Source: an uncultured Clostridia bacterium
GTDB lineage: Bacteria; Bacillota; Clostridia; Oscillospirales; Acutalibacteraceae
Direction of reading: 5' to 3'
Length of the DNA stretch: 7,394 bases
NCBI GenBank assembly: GCA_945869905.1
Contig: CAMBQD010000046.1
Span: 1-7,394, forward strand
The first letter of the stretch is position 1, and each line of letters starts with the position of its first letter. The position numbers were made by a program, and so were the translations under genes. Below are positions 1 through 6,897 of this stretch, in pieces. The notes below the pieces were generated by a model. That model made no database searches. It was not told the DNA's origin and saw only the letters and a program-made list of their open reading frames with translations.

Positions 1-621
1 TTCGCCCCTGTTGCCCTTTGCCGTAAAAGGAAGACGGCAGGGCTGGGCGCACAGACCTCTGTTTCCGCTGCGTGAGCCCAGCATTGATGAAAGATAGCAT
101 TGTCCCGATACAGACATACATAAGGCACCGTGAACAAAAATCTCAAGCTCCAAATCGGTGCTTTCCTTTACTTCCCTGATTTCCTCAAGGCTCATCTCAC
201 GTGCCAGTACAATTCTGCTAAGCCCCATTTTTTCTGCACGCTTTGCTCCCGCAGGGGACATAATACTCATTTGAGTTGAGCCGTGAAGCCTTGCATCAGG
301 GAAATGCTCCCTAATCATTTTTATTATGCCGATATCCTGAACGATAAATGCGTCCACACCAATGCTCATTGCATATTTTACTGTGTTATATGCGGACTCA
401 AATTCATCGTCGGACACAAGTATATTAAGGGTTAAGTAAACCTTAACCCCTCGTCTGTGGCAATATTCCACTGCCTTTTTCAGTTCCTCATTATCAAAAT
501 TGCCGGCATTACGGCGGGCATTGAACATTTTACCACCAAGGTAAACTGCGTTTGCACCACTGCGTACACCGGCAATCAGTGACTCCATACTGCCTGCTGG
601 AGCCAAAATCTCATATTTCAT
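1..621 (-). CDS. U32 family peptidase-like protein (partial, C-terminus outside window)
   Basis: The first 207 codons of a U32-family protein are visible; the rest lies beyond the window edge. The N-terminus (MKYEILAPAGSMESL, then a GANAVYLGG stretch) is typical of the family's TIM-barrel-like domain. Residues about 160-178 (EIFVHGALCMSVSGQCYLS) fit the U32 signature E-x-F-x2-G-[SA]-x-C-x6-C-x-x-S almost perfectly. Cysteines at about 168, 175, 191 and 195 are spaced much like those that bind a [4Fe-4S] cluster in relatives such as UbiU. Although named peptidases, characterised members (RlhA, TrhP, UbiU/V) act in RNA or quinone hydroxylation, so proteolysis should not be assumed. In Clostridia the copy beside zapA is often a long form with a DUF3656 domain; that part would lie off-window. 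The start is the ATG at 621-619, with an AAGGA ribosome site overlapping the zapA stop. The gene is therefore co-transcribed with zapA. Family is confident; exact substrate is unknown. Confidence 0.93.
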   Translation of the reverse strand, partial: MKYEILAPAGSMESLIAGVRSGANAVYLGGKMFNARRNAGNFDNEELKKAVEYCHRRGVKVYLTLNILVSDDEFESAYNTVKYAMSIGVDAFIVQDIGIIKMIREHFPDARLHGSTQMSIMSPAGAKRAEKMGLSRIVLAREMSLEEIREVKESTDLELEIFVHGALCMSVSGQCYLSSMLGSRSGNRGLCAQPCRLPFTAKGNRGE

Positions 622-629
622 ATAATTCC

Positions 630-977
630 TTATCTGTTAAGCTTTTCTCTTAAATCGGAAATTTCACGGTTAAGCCTTTCAACCTCGCGTCTGGCAACCT
701 CAACCTCCATTTTGGCTCTTGCACTTTCCTCAAGATAATCTTTGATTTGTACCCTGAGATTATCGGCAGATGCAGATGCCTTTTTGCAGTCATCTGCCTG
801 GTCAAGGGCAACAAGCACGGCAGCCTGCGTCATTGACAGTGATGGGTTGGAATTGCATACGGTGCGGATTTCGTTGCTGATTTCCTCCGCCAGCATTTCA
901 ACATACTGCGGGTCATCCTCTGTAACAATTGTATAGGTTGCACCGCCGATTTTAACTTGAACTCTGTTTTTATTCAT
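630..977 (-). CDS. zapA: Cell division protein ZapA
   Basis: A 115-residue protein with the two-part build of ZapA. Residues 1 to about 70 form a small globular head (MNKNRVQVKIGGATYTIV, then a helix with DPQYVEMLAEEI and the VLVALDQADD segment). Residues about 75-115 are a charged heptad-like helix ending REVERLNREISDLREKLNR, a coiled coil. ZapA dimers or tetramers cross-link FtsZ filaments at the division septum in the cytoplasm. The length matches Gram-positive ZapA (about 85-120 residues). The ATG at 977-975 is preceded by GAAGGTG at a good distance. The stop codon (632-630) is part of the ribosome site for the U32 gene, which starts 8 bases later, so the two are translationally linked. 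Zap-type proteins are short and fast-evolving, but the head sequence and the U32 neighbour support the call. Confidence 0.9.
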   Translation of the reverse strand: MNKNRVQVKIGGATYTIVTEDDPQYVEMLAEEISNEIRTVCNSNPSLSMTQAAVLVALDQADDCKKASASADNLRVQIKDYLEESARAKMEVEVARREVERLNREISDLREKLNR

Positions 978-1027
978 GTTTTACACCTTCATATAACATT
1001 TAGCTGTCGACATATTTCTACCTAATA

Positions 1028-1056
1028 AGTATATCAGCAAAATATCTAAATGTCAA
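1028..1056 (-). promoter_or_regulatory. Sigma-A promoter for zapA-U32 operon
   Basis: On the minus strand TTGACA (1056-1051) is followed after exactly 17 bases by TATACT (1033-1028), with a TG one base before the -10 box (extended -10). Transcription would start near 1021, giving a leader of about 44 bases before zapA. A second TTGACA lies 15 bases upstream (1071-1066); a -10 box at the right distance from it would be the poor TAGATA, so a weak tandem promoter is possible. The match to consensus is strong; use in vivo is inferred. Confidence 0.8.
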
Positions 1057-1097
1057 TGTGCTTGCTGTCAAGGTGTTAAATTAATTTTTTCCAAGCA

Positions 1098-1131
1098 AAA
1101 ACAGGCAGTCATTTTTGTGACTGCCTGTTTT
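1098..1131 (-). terminator. Intrinsic terminator after ABC-F gene, probably bidirectional
   Basis: A perfect 14-base-pair stem (1098-1111 pairing with 1118-1131) with a 6-base loop begins 5 bases after the ABC-F stop codon. The core is CAGGCAGTCA / TGACTGCCTG flanked by A and T runs, so on either strand the hairpin is followed by Ts. It separates the ABC-F transcript from the zapA promoter. The T run is short and partly inside the stem. The same stem recurs at 6856-6891. Confidence 0.85.
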
Positions 1132-1136
1132 GTGGG

Positions 1137-2744
1137 TTAATACTTTTTAAGCTGTTCCTCATTAAAGTCCTCAAGGAATTCGTCATATGTTCCCTTGCGG
1201 TCAAGGATTGTATTGCCGGATATTTCAATAATTCTGTCTGCCACGGTTTGTACGAACTGGTGGTCGTGAGAGGTGAACAGGATTGTTTCCGGATAACGGA
1301 TAAGTCCGTTATTAAGTGCCGTGATTGACTCCAGGTCAAGGTGGTTGGTGGGCTCGTCAAGGATAAGCACATTTGCACCTGAAAGCATCATTTTACACAG
1401 CATACAGCGTACACGCTCACCACCGGAAAGAACATTTGCCTTTTTCAGTGCCTCCTCACCTGAAAACAGCATTCTGCCAAGCCAGCCCCTGATATCAGCC
1501 TCAAGGGTGTAGGTGGTGTACTGCCTGAGCCAATCAACAAGCGTCAGGTCGACTCCGTCAAAATAATTGCTGTTGTCACTGGGGAAATAGCTTTGAGTTG
1601 TGGTTACGCCCCATTTAAATGAGCCCTCGTCCGGCTCCATTTCACCCATAATTATTTTGAAAAGAGTTGTTTTTGCCACAACGTCAGAGCCTACAAATGC
1701 AACCTTTTCCCTTGGGTGAATTACAAATGATATGTCGTCAAGCACCTTTCTGTCGCCTATTGTTTTGGAAAGGTGGTCAACTCTTAAAAGGTCGTTACCG
1801 CATTCTCTGTCAGGCTTAAAGTCAACGTATGGAAAACGTCTGCTGGATACAGGCATTTCAATCATCTCAAGTGCGTCAAGCTGTTTTTTACGGCTTGTTG
1901 CCTGCTTTGACTTGGCGGCATTTGCGGAGAAACGCTGAATAAACTCCTGAAGCTCTTTAATCTTCTGCTCGTTCTTTTTGTTCTGGTCCCTTGCCTGTCT
2001 TTGACGCATTTGCGTGTATTCATACCAGAAATCGTAGTTACCTGTGTAAAGTTGAATTTTGCCGAAATCAACATCGCAGATATGGGTGCAGACCTTGTTT
2101 AAAAAGTGTCTGTCGTGAGATACAACTATTACAGTGTTTTCAAAATCCAAAAGGAAGTTTTCAAGCCAACGTATTGCCGAAAGGTCCAAGTGGTTGGTAG
2201 GCTCGTCCAAAAGGAGTATGTCCGGATTGCCGAAAAGTGCCTGAGCCAGCAATACCTTTACCTTCATATCGGAGGGAAGCTGTGCCATTTGCATGTAATG
2301 ATATTCGTCAGGCACACCCAGCTTGTTAAGCATAAATGCGGCGTCTGACTCGGCATTCCAGCCGTCCATATCGGCAAATTCCGCCTCCAGCTCGCCTGCC
2401 TTTATTCCGTCCTCCTCGGTGAAATCCTCCTTCATATAAAGGGCGTCCTTTTCCTCCATAACCTCAATAAGCCTTGGATTGCCCATTAACACCGTGCGGA
2501 TTACCTCATATTCGTCAAAAGCAAAGTGGTCCTGCTTTAAAACGGAAAGCCTTTCACCGGGTGTGATAAACACCTCACCCTTTTGTGGGTCCAGCTCACC
2601 TGACAGTACCTTTAAAAATGTGGATTTACCTGCACCGTTTGCACCGATAATACCATAGCAGTTGCCGGCTGAAAACGTAACGTTAACCCGTTCAAAAAGA
2701 ACTCTGCCGCCAAACTGTACGGTAACATTGTTTGCCTGAATCAT
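1137..2744 (-). CDS. ABC-F family ATPase, YbiT/YkpA-like (ribosome-associated)
   Basis: A complete 535-residue protein with two ABC domains and no membrane segments, as in the translation-linked ABC-F family. In domain 1: Walker A GANGAGKS (34-41), Walker B LLLDEP with Glu181, switch His210. Its signature is not LSGGQ but LPSDMKVKV (about 156-164), a degeneration also seen in E. coli YbiT. The linker, about 240-300, contains RFSANAAKSKQATSR, typical of the arm that contacts P-site tRNA. In domain 2: LSGGE (439-443), LILDEP with Glu464, His493. The second Walker A reads GSDVVAKT (352-359) and lacks the usual Gly before Lys. Length and the start MIQANNVTVQFG match YbiT/YkpA (about 530-540 residues). 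An AGGAGG site lies 11 bases before the ATG. ABC-F proteins bind the ribosomal E site and rescue or regulate translation; some give antibiotic resistance, but the YbiT-like type makes a housekeeping role likelier. Confidence 0.93.
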   Translation of the reverse strand: MIQANNVTVQFGGRVLFERVNVTFSAGNCYGIIGANGAGKSTFLKVLSGELDPQKGEVFITPGERLSVLKQDHFAFDEYEVIRTVLMGNPRLIEVMEEKDALYMKEDFTEEDGIKAGELEAEFADMDGWNAESDAAFMLNKLGVPDEYHYMQMAQLPSDMKVKVLLAQALFGNPDILLLDEPTNHLDLSAIRWLENFLLDFENTVIVVSHDRHFLNKVCTHICDVDFGKIQLYTGNYDFWYEYTQMRQRQARDQNKKNEQKIKELQEFIQRFSANAAKSKQATSRKKQLDALEMIEMPVSSRRFPYVDFKPDRECGNDLLRVDHLSKTIGDRKVLDDISFVIHPREKVAFVGSDVVAKTTLFKIIMGEMEPDEGSFKWGVTTTQSYFPSDNSNYFDGVDLTLVDWLRQYTTYTLEADIRGWLGRMLFSGEEALKKANVLSGGERVRCMLCKMMLSGANVLILDEPTNHLDLESITALNNGLIRYPETILFTSHDHQFVQTVADRIIEISGNTILDRKGTYDEFLEDFNEEQLKKY

Positions 2745-2783
2745 TGCAAATCAATCCTCCTATACAAATTTCGGATATATGAT

Positions 2784-2812
2784 ACTACATTAAATGTGTA
2801 AAAACAAGTCAA
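2784..2812 (-). promoter_or_regulatory. Candidate promoter for the ABC-F gene
   Basis: On the minus strand TTGACT (2812-2807) is followed after 17 bases by TGTAGT (2789-2784), matching four of six -10 bases; an alternative -10 is TAGTAT (2787-2782) at a 19-base spacing. The start point would be near 2777, with a leader of about 33 bases. The -35 box is good, the -10 box weak. Confidence 0.5.
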
Positions 2813-2814
2813 AG

Positions 2815-2843
2815 TTGATTTTATTTGAAAAATATATTATAAT
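2815..2843 (+). promoter_or_regulatory. Sigma-A promoter for the rpe-mgtE gene run
   Basis: TTGATT (2815-2820), 17 bases, then a perfect TATAAT (2838-2843). Transcription would start near 2850, leaving a leader of about 33 bases with GGAGGG at 2871-2876. There is no room for a riboswitch. The -35 box lies only 2 bases from that of the divergent ABC-F promoter. Confidence 0.8.
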
Positions 2844-2882
2844 ACTATAGTTATTATGGAAGGTGTATGCGGAGGGTTATTT

Positions 2883-3530
2883 ATGGATATCAAAATTTCA
2901 CCGTCAATGCTGGCGTCTGACTATGCAAATCTTCAGGCAGAGCTGGAAAAATGCCAAAAGGGCGGAGCAGATTTAATTCATCTTGACGTAATGGACGGTC
3001 ACTTTGTGCCCAACATTTCAATAGGCGCGCCGGTTATTGCCGCAATGAAAAGGGTGTGCAATGTGCCCTTTGATGTTCATCTTATGATTTCCGACCCGTA
3101 TTTTTATGCAGATGATTTTATCAAAGCAGGTGCTGATATTATCACCTTTCATACCGAATGTCAGTCTGATATCGGCAAAACCATTGACAAAATAATCGCA
3201 GGCGGCTGCAGGGCGGCACTTGCCGTTAAGCCCAATACGCCTATTGAGGCGGTTTATCCGTATCTTGACAGGTTGTCAATGGTGCTGGTTATGACGGTTG
3301 AGCCGGGCTTCGGCGGACAAAGCTTTATGGAAGGCACTATGCCTAAAATAAAAGCCCTTAGGGAAAAATGTCCTGATATTGATATTCAGGTTGACGGCGG
3401 AATTAATACCGAAACCGTAAAAATTGCAGGACGTGCAGGGGCAAATGTTTTTGTGGCAGGCTCTGCCGTATTTAAAAGCGATGACCCTGCAGGCACAATC
3501 AGAATTTTAAAGGAAAACGCAAAAATGTAA
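2883..3530 (+). CDS. rpe: Ribulose-phosphate 3-epimerase
   Basis: A complete 215-residue TIM-barrel enzyme that interconverts D-ribulose 5-phosphate and D-xylulose 5-phosphate in the pentose phosphate pathway (cytoplasm). Visible family marks: KISPSMLASDYANL at the N-terminus; HLDVMDGHFVPN with metal ligands His33 and Asp35; DVHLM with His66; TVEPGFGGQ (138-146); QVDGGIN with Asp171. Asp35 and Asp171 are the acid/base pair. GSAVF near 193-197 is the phosphate-binding turn. I chose the ATG at 2883 because GGAGGG lies 6 bases before it and the protein then begins at the family's usual point. An in-frame ATG at 2856 would add nine unlikely residues. It is the first gene of a tight plus-strand run. 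A related hexulose-phosphate or allulose-phosphate epimerase is possible but less likely. Confidence 0.95.
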   Translation: MDIKISPSMLASDYANLQAELEKCQKGGADLIHLDVMDGHFVPNISIGAPVIAAMKRVCNVPFDVHLMISDPYFYADDFIKAGADIITFHTECQSDIGKTIDKIIAGGCRAALAVKPNTPIEAVYPYLDRLSMVLVMTVEPGFGGQSFMEGTMPKIKALREKCPDIDIQVDGGINTETVKIAGRAGANVFVAGSAVFKSDDPAGTIRILKENAKM

Positions 3531-3540
3531 CGGTGATGTT

Positions 3541-4584
3541 ATGAAAAAGAAACGTTTTTATAACAACAAAAAGCGAAATACAAAATGGACGGAGCCTGAA
3601 AAGGGAAGAAAAATCAGCTTTGCCGACAAATATATTGATACAGGCAGTGGCTCGGATAAATACGATAAGCGCAGAAAAAAAGAGAAAAAGCCCTTATTCA
3701 CCAAGGAGCATTTTGAAAAGCTATTTAAATATGTTATTGTTTTTGTGGGCTGCTTTGCGATTATCAGCGTGGGCTATACCGCAATGGATTTGTATATTGA
3801 ACGTAAGGCAATGCCCGCACAGGAAAACGCCGAAAGCTCAAGCGCAGATTTAAGCAACGTGAATTTAAAGATAAAAAGCAAAAGAATTGAGTCCCTTTCC
3901 CTTGACGGCGGCGTAATGCTGTCAGCGGTTATTGACGACACTGTCAGCAGTGGATATACCTCCGTTACCTTTGACCTAAAGCGCGATGACGGTACAATCG
4001 GCTATGACAGCGCATTGGCAACAATAGATATGTACGGTGCCGAATCCTCGCCGGCAATTGCCCTTGAAAAATCAGTGGCTCAGTTTTTGGCAAATGATAT
4101 TTTGCCGGTGGGCAGGATTTCCTGCTACAAGGATAATGTTGCCGCAGAGGGCGACTTAACTGCCGGTATTACCGTTGGCGGAAAGCTGTATGAGGATGCA
4201 AACGGAAATACCTACCTTAACCCGAAAAGTGATACGGCTTATAACTATATCAAGGGTATAGTTGAGGAGGTTAGGGCAATGGGCGTTACGGTCTTTGTTC
4301 TTGACAACTGTGATTTGCCTGAGGAATTGCAGGCGGATTACGGCGGCGGATACAAGGCACTTGCACAAAGGCTTGAAAATGATTTCGGCAGTGATATTAA
4401 GTTTATTGAAGGCGTGTCTGTGTCAATAACCGCAGATGATGCAAAGGATATTGAAAAACAGTGGAATAAAAAAACAAAGGGCATCAGCGGAGATACGGCA
4501 TTTATTGTAAGCGCCAAGGATGTTGACGCAGTTAAGGAATTTTTAGACAGTCAGAACGGTATAAACTATATTATTTCAGAGTAA
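3541..4584 (+). CDS. Membrane-anchored putative glycoside hydrolase (DUF4015-like)
   Basis: A 347-residue protein with three parts. Residues 1-60 are strongly basic and lysine-rich, predicted cytoplasmic. Residues about 63-84 (KYVIVFVGCFAIISVGYTAM) are a single membrane segment. A Ser/Ala-rich linker (about 90-105) leads to an extracellular domain from about 112. That domain resembles the DUF4015 putative glycoside hydrolase TIM barrel: SVTFDLKRDDGTIGYDS (141-157) matches the family's beta strand ending in D-x-K-x-D-D-G; ILPVGRISCYKDNVAAE (187-203) matches the 'arrest or relocate' strand; then NPKSDTAYNYIKGIVEEV. The later motif usually reading FDYVRFP is VLDNCDLP (253-260), so Asp255 is kept but the rest has drifted. 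The domain is shorter than usual. A wall polysaccharide is the likely substrate if active, but none is known. GGTGAT, 3 bases before the ATG, is the ribosome site; 10 bases separate it from rpe. The domain call rests on memory of the family and is moderately sure. Confidence 0.65.
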   Translation: MKKKRFYNNKKRNTKWTEPEKGRKISFADKYIDTGSGSDKYDKRRKKEKKPLFTKEHFEKLFKYVIVFVGCFAIISVGYTAMDLYIERKAMPAQENAESSSADLSNVNLKIKSKRIESLSLDGGVMLSAVIDDTVSSGYTSVTFDLKRDDGTIGYDSALATIDMYGAESSPAIALEKSVAQFLANDILPVGRISCYKDNVAAEGDLTAGITVGGKLYEDANGNTYLNPKSDTAYNYIKGIVEEVRAMGVTVFVLDNCDLPEELQADYGGGYKALAQRLENDFGSDIKFIEGVSVSITADDAKDIEKQWNKKTKGISGDTAFIVSAKDVDAVKEFLDSQNGINYIISE

Positions 4585-4597
4585 AGGCGGTTTTATT

Positions 4598-5428
4598 ATG
4601 AAAAAAATCGGTTTGGTTCTAATTTGTTCGGTGTGTATTTGCCTGATGCTTCAGCCCCTTCAGGCTATGGCAAAGGATAATACACCGGTTTTAAGGTCAA
4701 TCGGCTTTGAGCATGCTGAGATTGACGGTGAATTTAATTCCGATGTCCACGAGTACAGCTTAATTCTTGAGGACAATACGGTTTCACCTACGCTTGAAAG
4801 CTATTCCTTTAAAGGTGATGCGGATATTTTTGTTACCTACAACTATGATAACACAAATCATCAGACCGGCATAACCGTTACCCTACAGTATGATACGGGC
4901 AGTACAATATACAATTTTACTTATGCAAATTCGGCAGATTATGTTATTAACAATAACAATTTGCTGGAGTCGGTTTACTGTACCTATGGTGAGCTTTCTC
5001 CAAGGCTTAATGACGATGATACGGCGTATAAGCTGTATATTCCGTCTGATTTGACTCAGCTTAAAATAACCCCTGTAACCAAGGACGTTAATGCTTACTG
5101 TGCTCCGGTGGAAATGACGCTGAGTGACGGTCAGACCGCAAAAATCACTTTGATTTGTACCGCCTCCGACGGCAGTAAAAGGAATTATTCACTTGATATA
5201 AAACGTGTTGACAAAACCATTCAGCAGGTTAAGGCAGAAATGGCAGAGCCTGATTTCACCTCCTTTGTTGACGGAACACGTGTTTATCAAAGGCCTGAAT
5301 TTATCATAACCGTATGTGCAGTGGCAGGCGGCATTACGGTGCTGATTTTATTGTTTGTGCTTACAAGAAGAATTGCGGTTAATCCGTATGACAAGGATGA
5401 AAAGCCCTTTTACAGTCCGGTTGAATAG
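4598..5428 (+). CDS. Secreted membrane-anchored protein with cadherin-like beta-sandwich domains
   Basis: A 276-residue predicted surface protein. Residues 1-25 form a signal peptide (MKKIGLVLICSVCICLML, cleavage likely after AMA at 23-25). Two repeats follow. The first, about 31-110 (LRSIGFEHAEIDGEFNSDVHEYSL), and the second, about 122-203 (LLESVYCTYGELSPRLNDDDTAYKL, ending TASDGSKRNYSLDIKR), have the cadherin-like beta-sandwich pattern (PF12733-like): L-x-S-x-x-x-x-x-G-x-L-x-P, an internal Y, and a closing DGS-x-x-x-Y. A membrane segment at about 235-255 (FIITVCAVAGGITVLILLFVL) and a short charged tail (RRIAVNPYDKDEKP) anchor it with the N-terminus outside. Such domains bind surfaces or partners and have no enzymatic residues. 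The AAGGCGG ribosome site overlaps the end of the upstream gene; 13 bases separate the two. Its function is unknown; it may partner the preceding envelope protein. The second repeat is the clearer match. Confidence 0.72.
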   Translation: MKKIGLVLICSVCICLMLQPLQAMAKDNTPVLRSIGFEHAEIDGEFNSDVHEYSLILEDNTVSPTLESYSFKGDADIFVTYNYDNTNHQTGITVTLQYDTGSTIYNFTYANSADYVINNNNLLESVYCTYGELSPRLNDDDTAYKLYIPSDLTQLKITPVTKDVNAYCAPVEMTLSDGQTAKITLICTASDGSKRNYSLDIKRVDKTIQQVKAEMAEPDFTSFVDGTRVYQRPEFIITVCAVAGGITVLILLFVLTRRIAVNPYDKDEKPFYSPVE

Positions 5429-5467
5429 ACCGAATGAATTTAATATTATACGAAAGGAGAGCAGCCT

Positions 5468-6853
5468 ATGAATATTGAAAATTTAGAGCTGGAGGAAAAG
5501 GCAGAGGAAATACTGGCTCTATACAAGAACAAAAAATATTCACAGATTAAAGATATACTGACAGAAATTAACCCAACGGATATTGCTCTGCTTTTCGACG
5601 AATTTGAGCCGGAACAGCAAATATTATTTTTCCGTCTGCTTCCAAAGGAGGAGGCTGCCGAAACCTTTGTTGAGCTTGACAACGATACTCAGGAGGCTAT
5701 TATCAGAGCCTTTTCGGATACCGAGCTTCGCGAGGTGCTTGACGAGCTTTACCTTGACGATACCGTTGATATTATTGAGGAAATGCCCGCCACAATCGTA
5801 AAAAGAATTTTACGCAATACAGACTCGGAAACCAGGGCGTCAATTAACACCCTGCTTAAATATCCGGAGGACAGCGCAGGCTCCATAATGACGCCTGAGT
5901 TTGTTGACCTGAAAAAGAATAATACTGTTGAGGACGCATTTAAACGTATCCGCCGTACAGGTGTGGATAAGGAAACCATTTATACCTGTTATGTAACCGA
6001 TGAATCAAGGCACCTTATCGGTGTTACTACGGTTAAGGAGCTTTTGCTCCACGAGTATGACGATAAAATTGCCGATTTGATGGAAACAAATGTTATATAT
6101 ATCAATACTCACGACGACCAGGAAACAGCGGCAAATTTGCTTAGCAAATACGATTTTCTTGCACTGCCTGTTGTTGATATGGAGCATAGGCTTGTAGGTA
6201 TCATCACCGTCGATGACGCTATGGATGTATTGCAGGACGAGAACACCGAAGACATCCAAAAGATGAACGCTATTATGCCCAATGAAAAGCCTTATCTTAA
6301 GATGAGTGTTTTTGAAACCTGGAAATCAAGGGTTTTATGGCTGCTGTTTCTTATGGTCAGCGCAACCTTTACCAGTATGATTTTAAACGCCTTTGAGGAT
6401 AAGCTTTCCGCAATGATTGTCCTTACCTCCTTTATTCCAATGCTCACAGGCACCGGCGGTAATGCCGGCGGACAGGCAAGCGCAGTTATTATACGTGCAT
6501 TGTCGCTTAAGGAGGTTGATTTTAGGGACATTTTCAAGGTTCTGTGGAAGGAAATTCGCGTGGGCTTTGTATGCGGAATTACTCTTGCGGCAGTTAACTT
6601 TGTTAAGATATGGTTTGTGGACAGATTACTTTTAGGTATGGACGGCATCACCTTAAAGGTGGATTTGGTTATAAGCCTTACACTTGTAATAGAAATAATT
6701 TTTGCCAAGGCTGTGGGCTGTGCATTTCCCGTTTTAGCAAAGAAAATAAAGCTGGACCCCGCCGTAATTTCCCAGCCGTTTATTACAACTGTTATTGACG
6801 CACTTTCACTTTTAATTTATTTTGCACTTGCCACATCAATACTTCACATATGA
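5468..6853 (+). CDS. mgtE: Magnesium transporter MgtE
   Basis: A complete 461-residue MgtE, the usual length (about 450-470). Residues 1 to about 130 are the acidic N domain of helical repeats; about 135-200 (DSAGSIMTPEF) and 203-260 are the two CBS domains; about 262-280 the connecting plug helix; then five membrane helices near 287-306, 313-342, 364-387, 398-420 and 435-458. The family signature PMLTGTGGNAGGQASAVIIRAL sits at 324-345. In the last helix, LDPAVISQPFITTVIDA ends at Asp444, which corresponds to the ion-selectivity aspartate (Asp432 in Thermus MgtE). The cytoplasmic domains sense Mg2+ and close the pore when it is plentiful. AAGGAG at 5454-5459 is well placed before the ATG. The 39-base gap upstream is too short for an M-box (ykoK) riboswitch, so regulation is likely by the protein itself and by the operon promoter. 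It is the last gene of the run. Confidence 0.97.
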   Translation: MNIENLELEEKAEEILALYKNKKYSQIKDILTEINPTDIALLFDEFEPEQQILFFRLLPKEEAAETFVELDNDTQEAIIRAFSDTELREVLDELYLDDTVDIIEEMPATIVKRILRNTDSETRASINTLLKYPEDSAGSIMTPEFVDLKKNNTVEDAFKRIRRTGVDKETIYTCYVTDESRHLIGVTTVKELLLHEYDDKIADLMETNVIYINTHDDQETAANLLSKYDFLALPVVDMEHRLVGIITVDDAMDVLQDENTEDIQKMNAIMPNEKPYLKMSVFETWKSRVLWLLFLMVSATFTSMILNAFEDKLSAMIVLTSFIPMLTGTGGNAGGQASAVIIRALSLKEVDFRDIFKVLWKEIRVGFVCGITLAAVNFVKIWFVDRLLLGMDGITLKVDLVISLTLVIEIIFAKAVGCAFPVLAKKIKLDPAVISQPFITTVIDALSLLIYFALATSILHI

Positions 6854-6855
6854 CA

Positions 6856-6891
6856 AAAGCAGGCAGTCACCATAAGATGACTGCCTGTTTT
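6856..6891 (+). terminator. Intrinsic terminator after mgtE
   Basis: A 14-base-pair stem (6856-6869 with 6878-6891, one G-T pair) and an 8-base loop start 2 bases after the mgtE stop. The stem core CAGGCAGTCA / TGACTGCCTG is identical to that at 1098-1131. The T run is short (TTTTG). Confidence 0.85.
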
Positions 6892-6897
6892 GCCGGT

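Noticed and set aside
2106..2348. 80-codon open frame on the plus strand opposite the ABC-F gene
   Set aside because: It is antisense to conserved ABC-F sequence, has no promoter or ribosome site, and its composition reflects the gene on the other strand.
2856..2882. Earlier in-frame ATG for rpe, adding nine residues
   Set aside because: It lies only about 6 bases after the predicted transcription start with no ribosome site, while the ATG at 2883 has GGAGGG 6 bases upstream and the normal Rpe N-terminus.
3541..5428. Defence or toxin-antitoxin system formed by the two unnamed genes
   Set aside because: Both carry export or membrane-anchor signals and surface-type domains, with no nuclease, antitoxin or effector motif; a cell-envelope role fits better.
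5421..5449. Possible internal promoter for mgtE (TTGAAT, 17 bases, TATTAT)
   Set aside because: Transcription would start near 5456, inside the mgtE ribosome site (5454-5459), so the message would lack it. Probably a chance match in an AT-rich gap.
5429..5467. M-box (ykoK) magnesium riboswitch before mgtE
   Set aside because: Only 39 bases separate mgtE from the upstream gene, far too short for the roughly 150-base M-box.
6292..6708. 138-codon open frame on the minus strand inside mgtE
   Set aside because: No ribosome site, no recognisable domain, and it lies fully opposite a well-conserved membrane domain; it is a shadow of mgtE.
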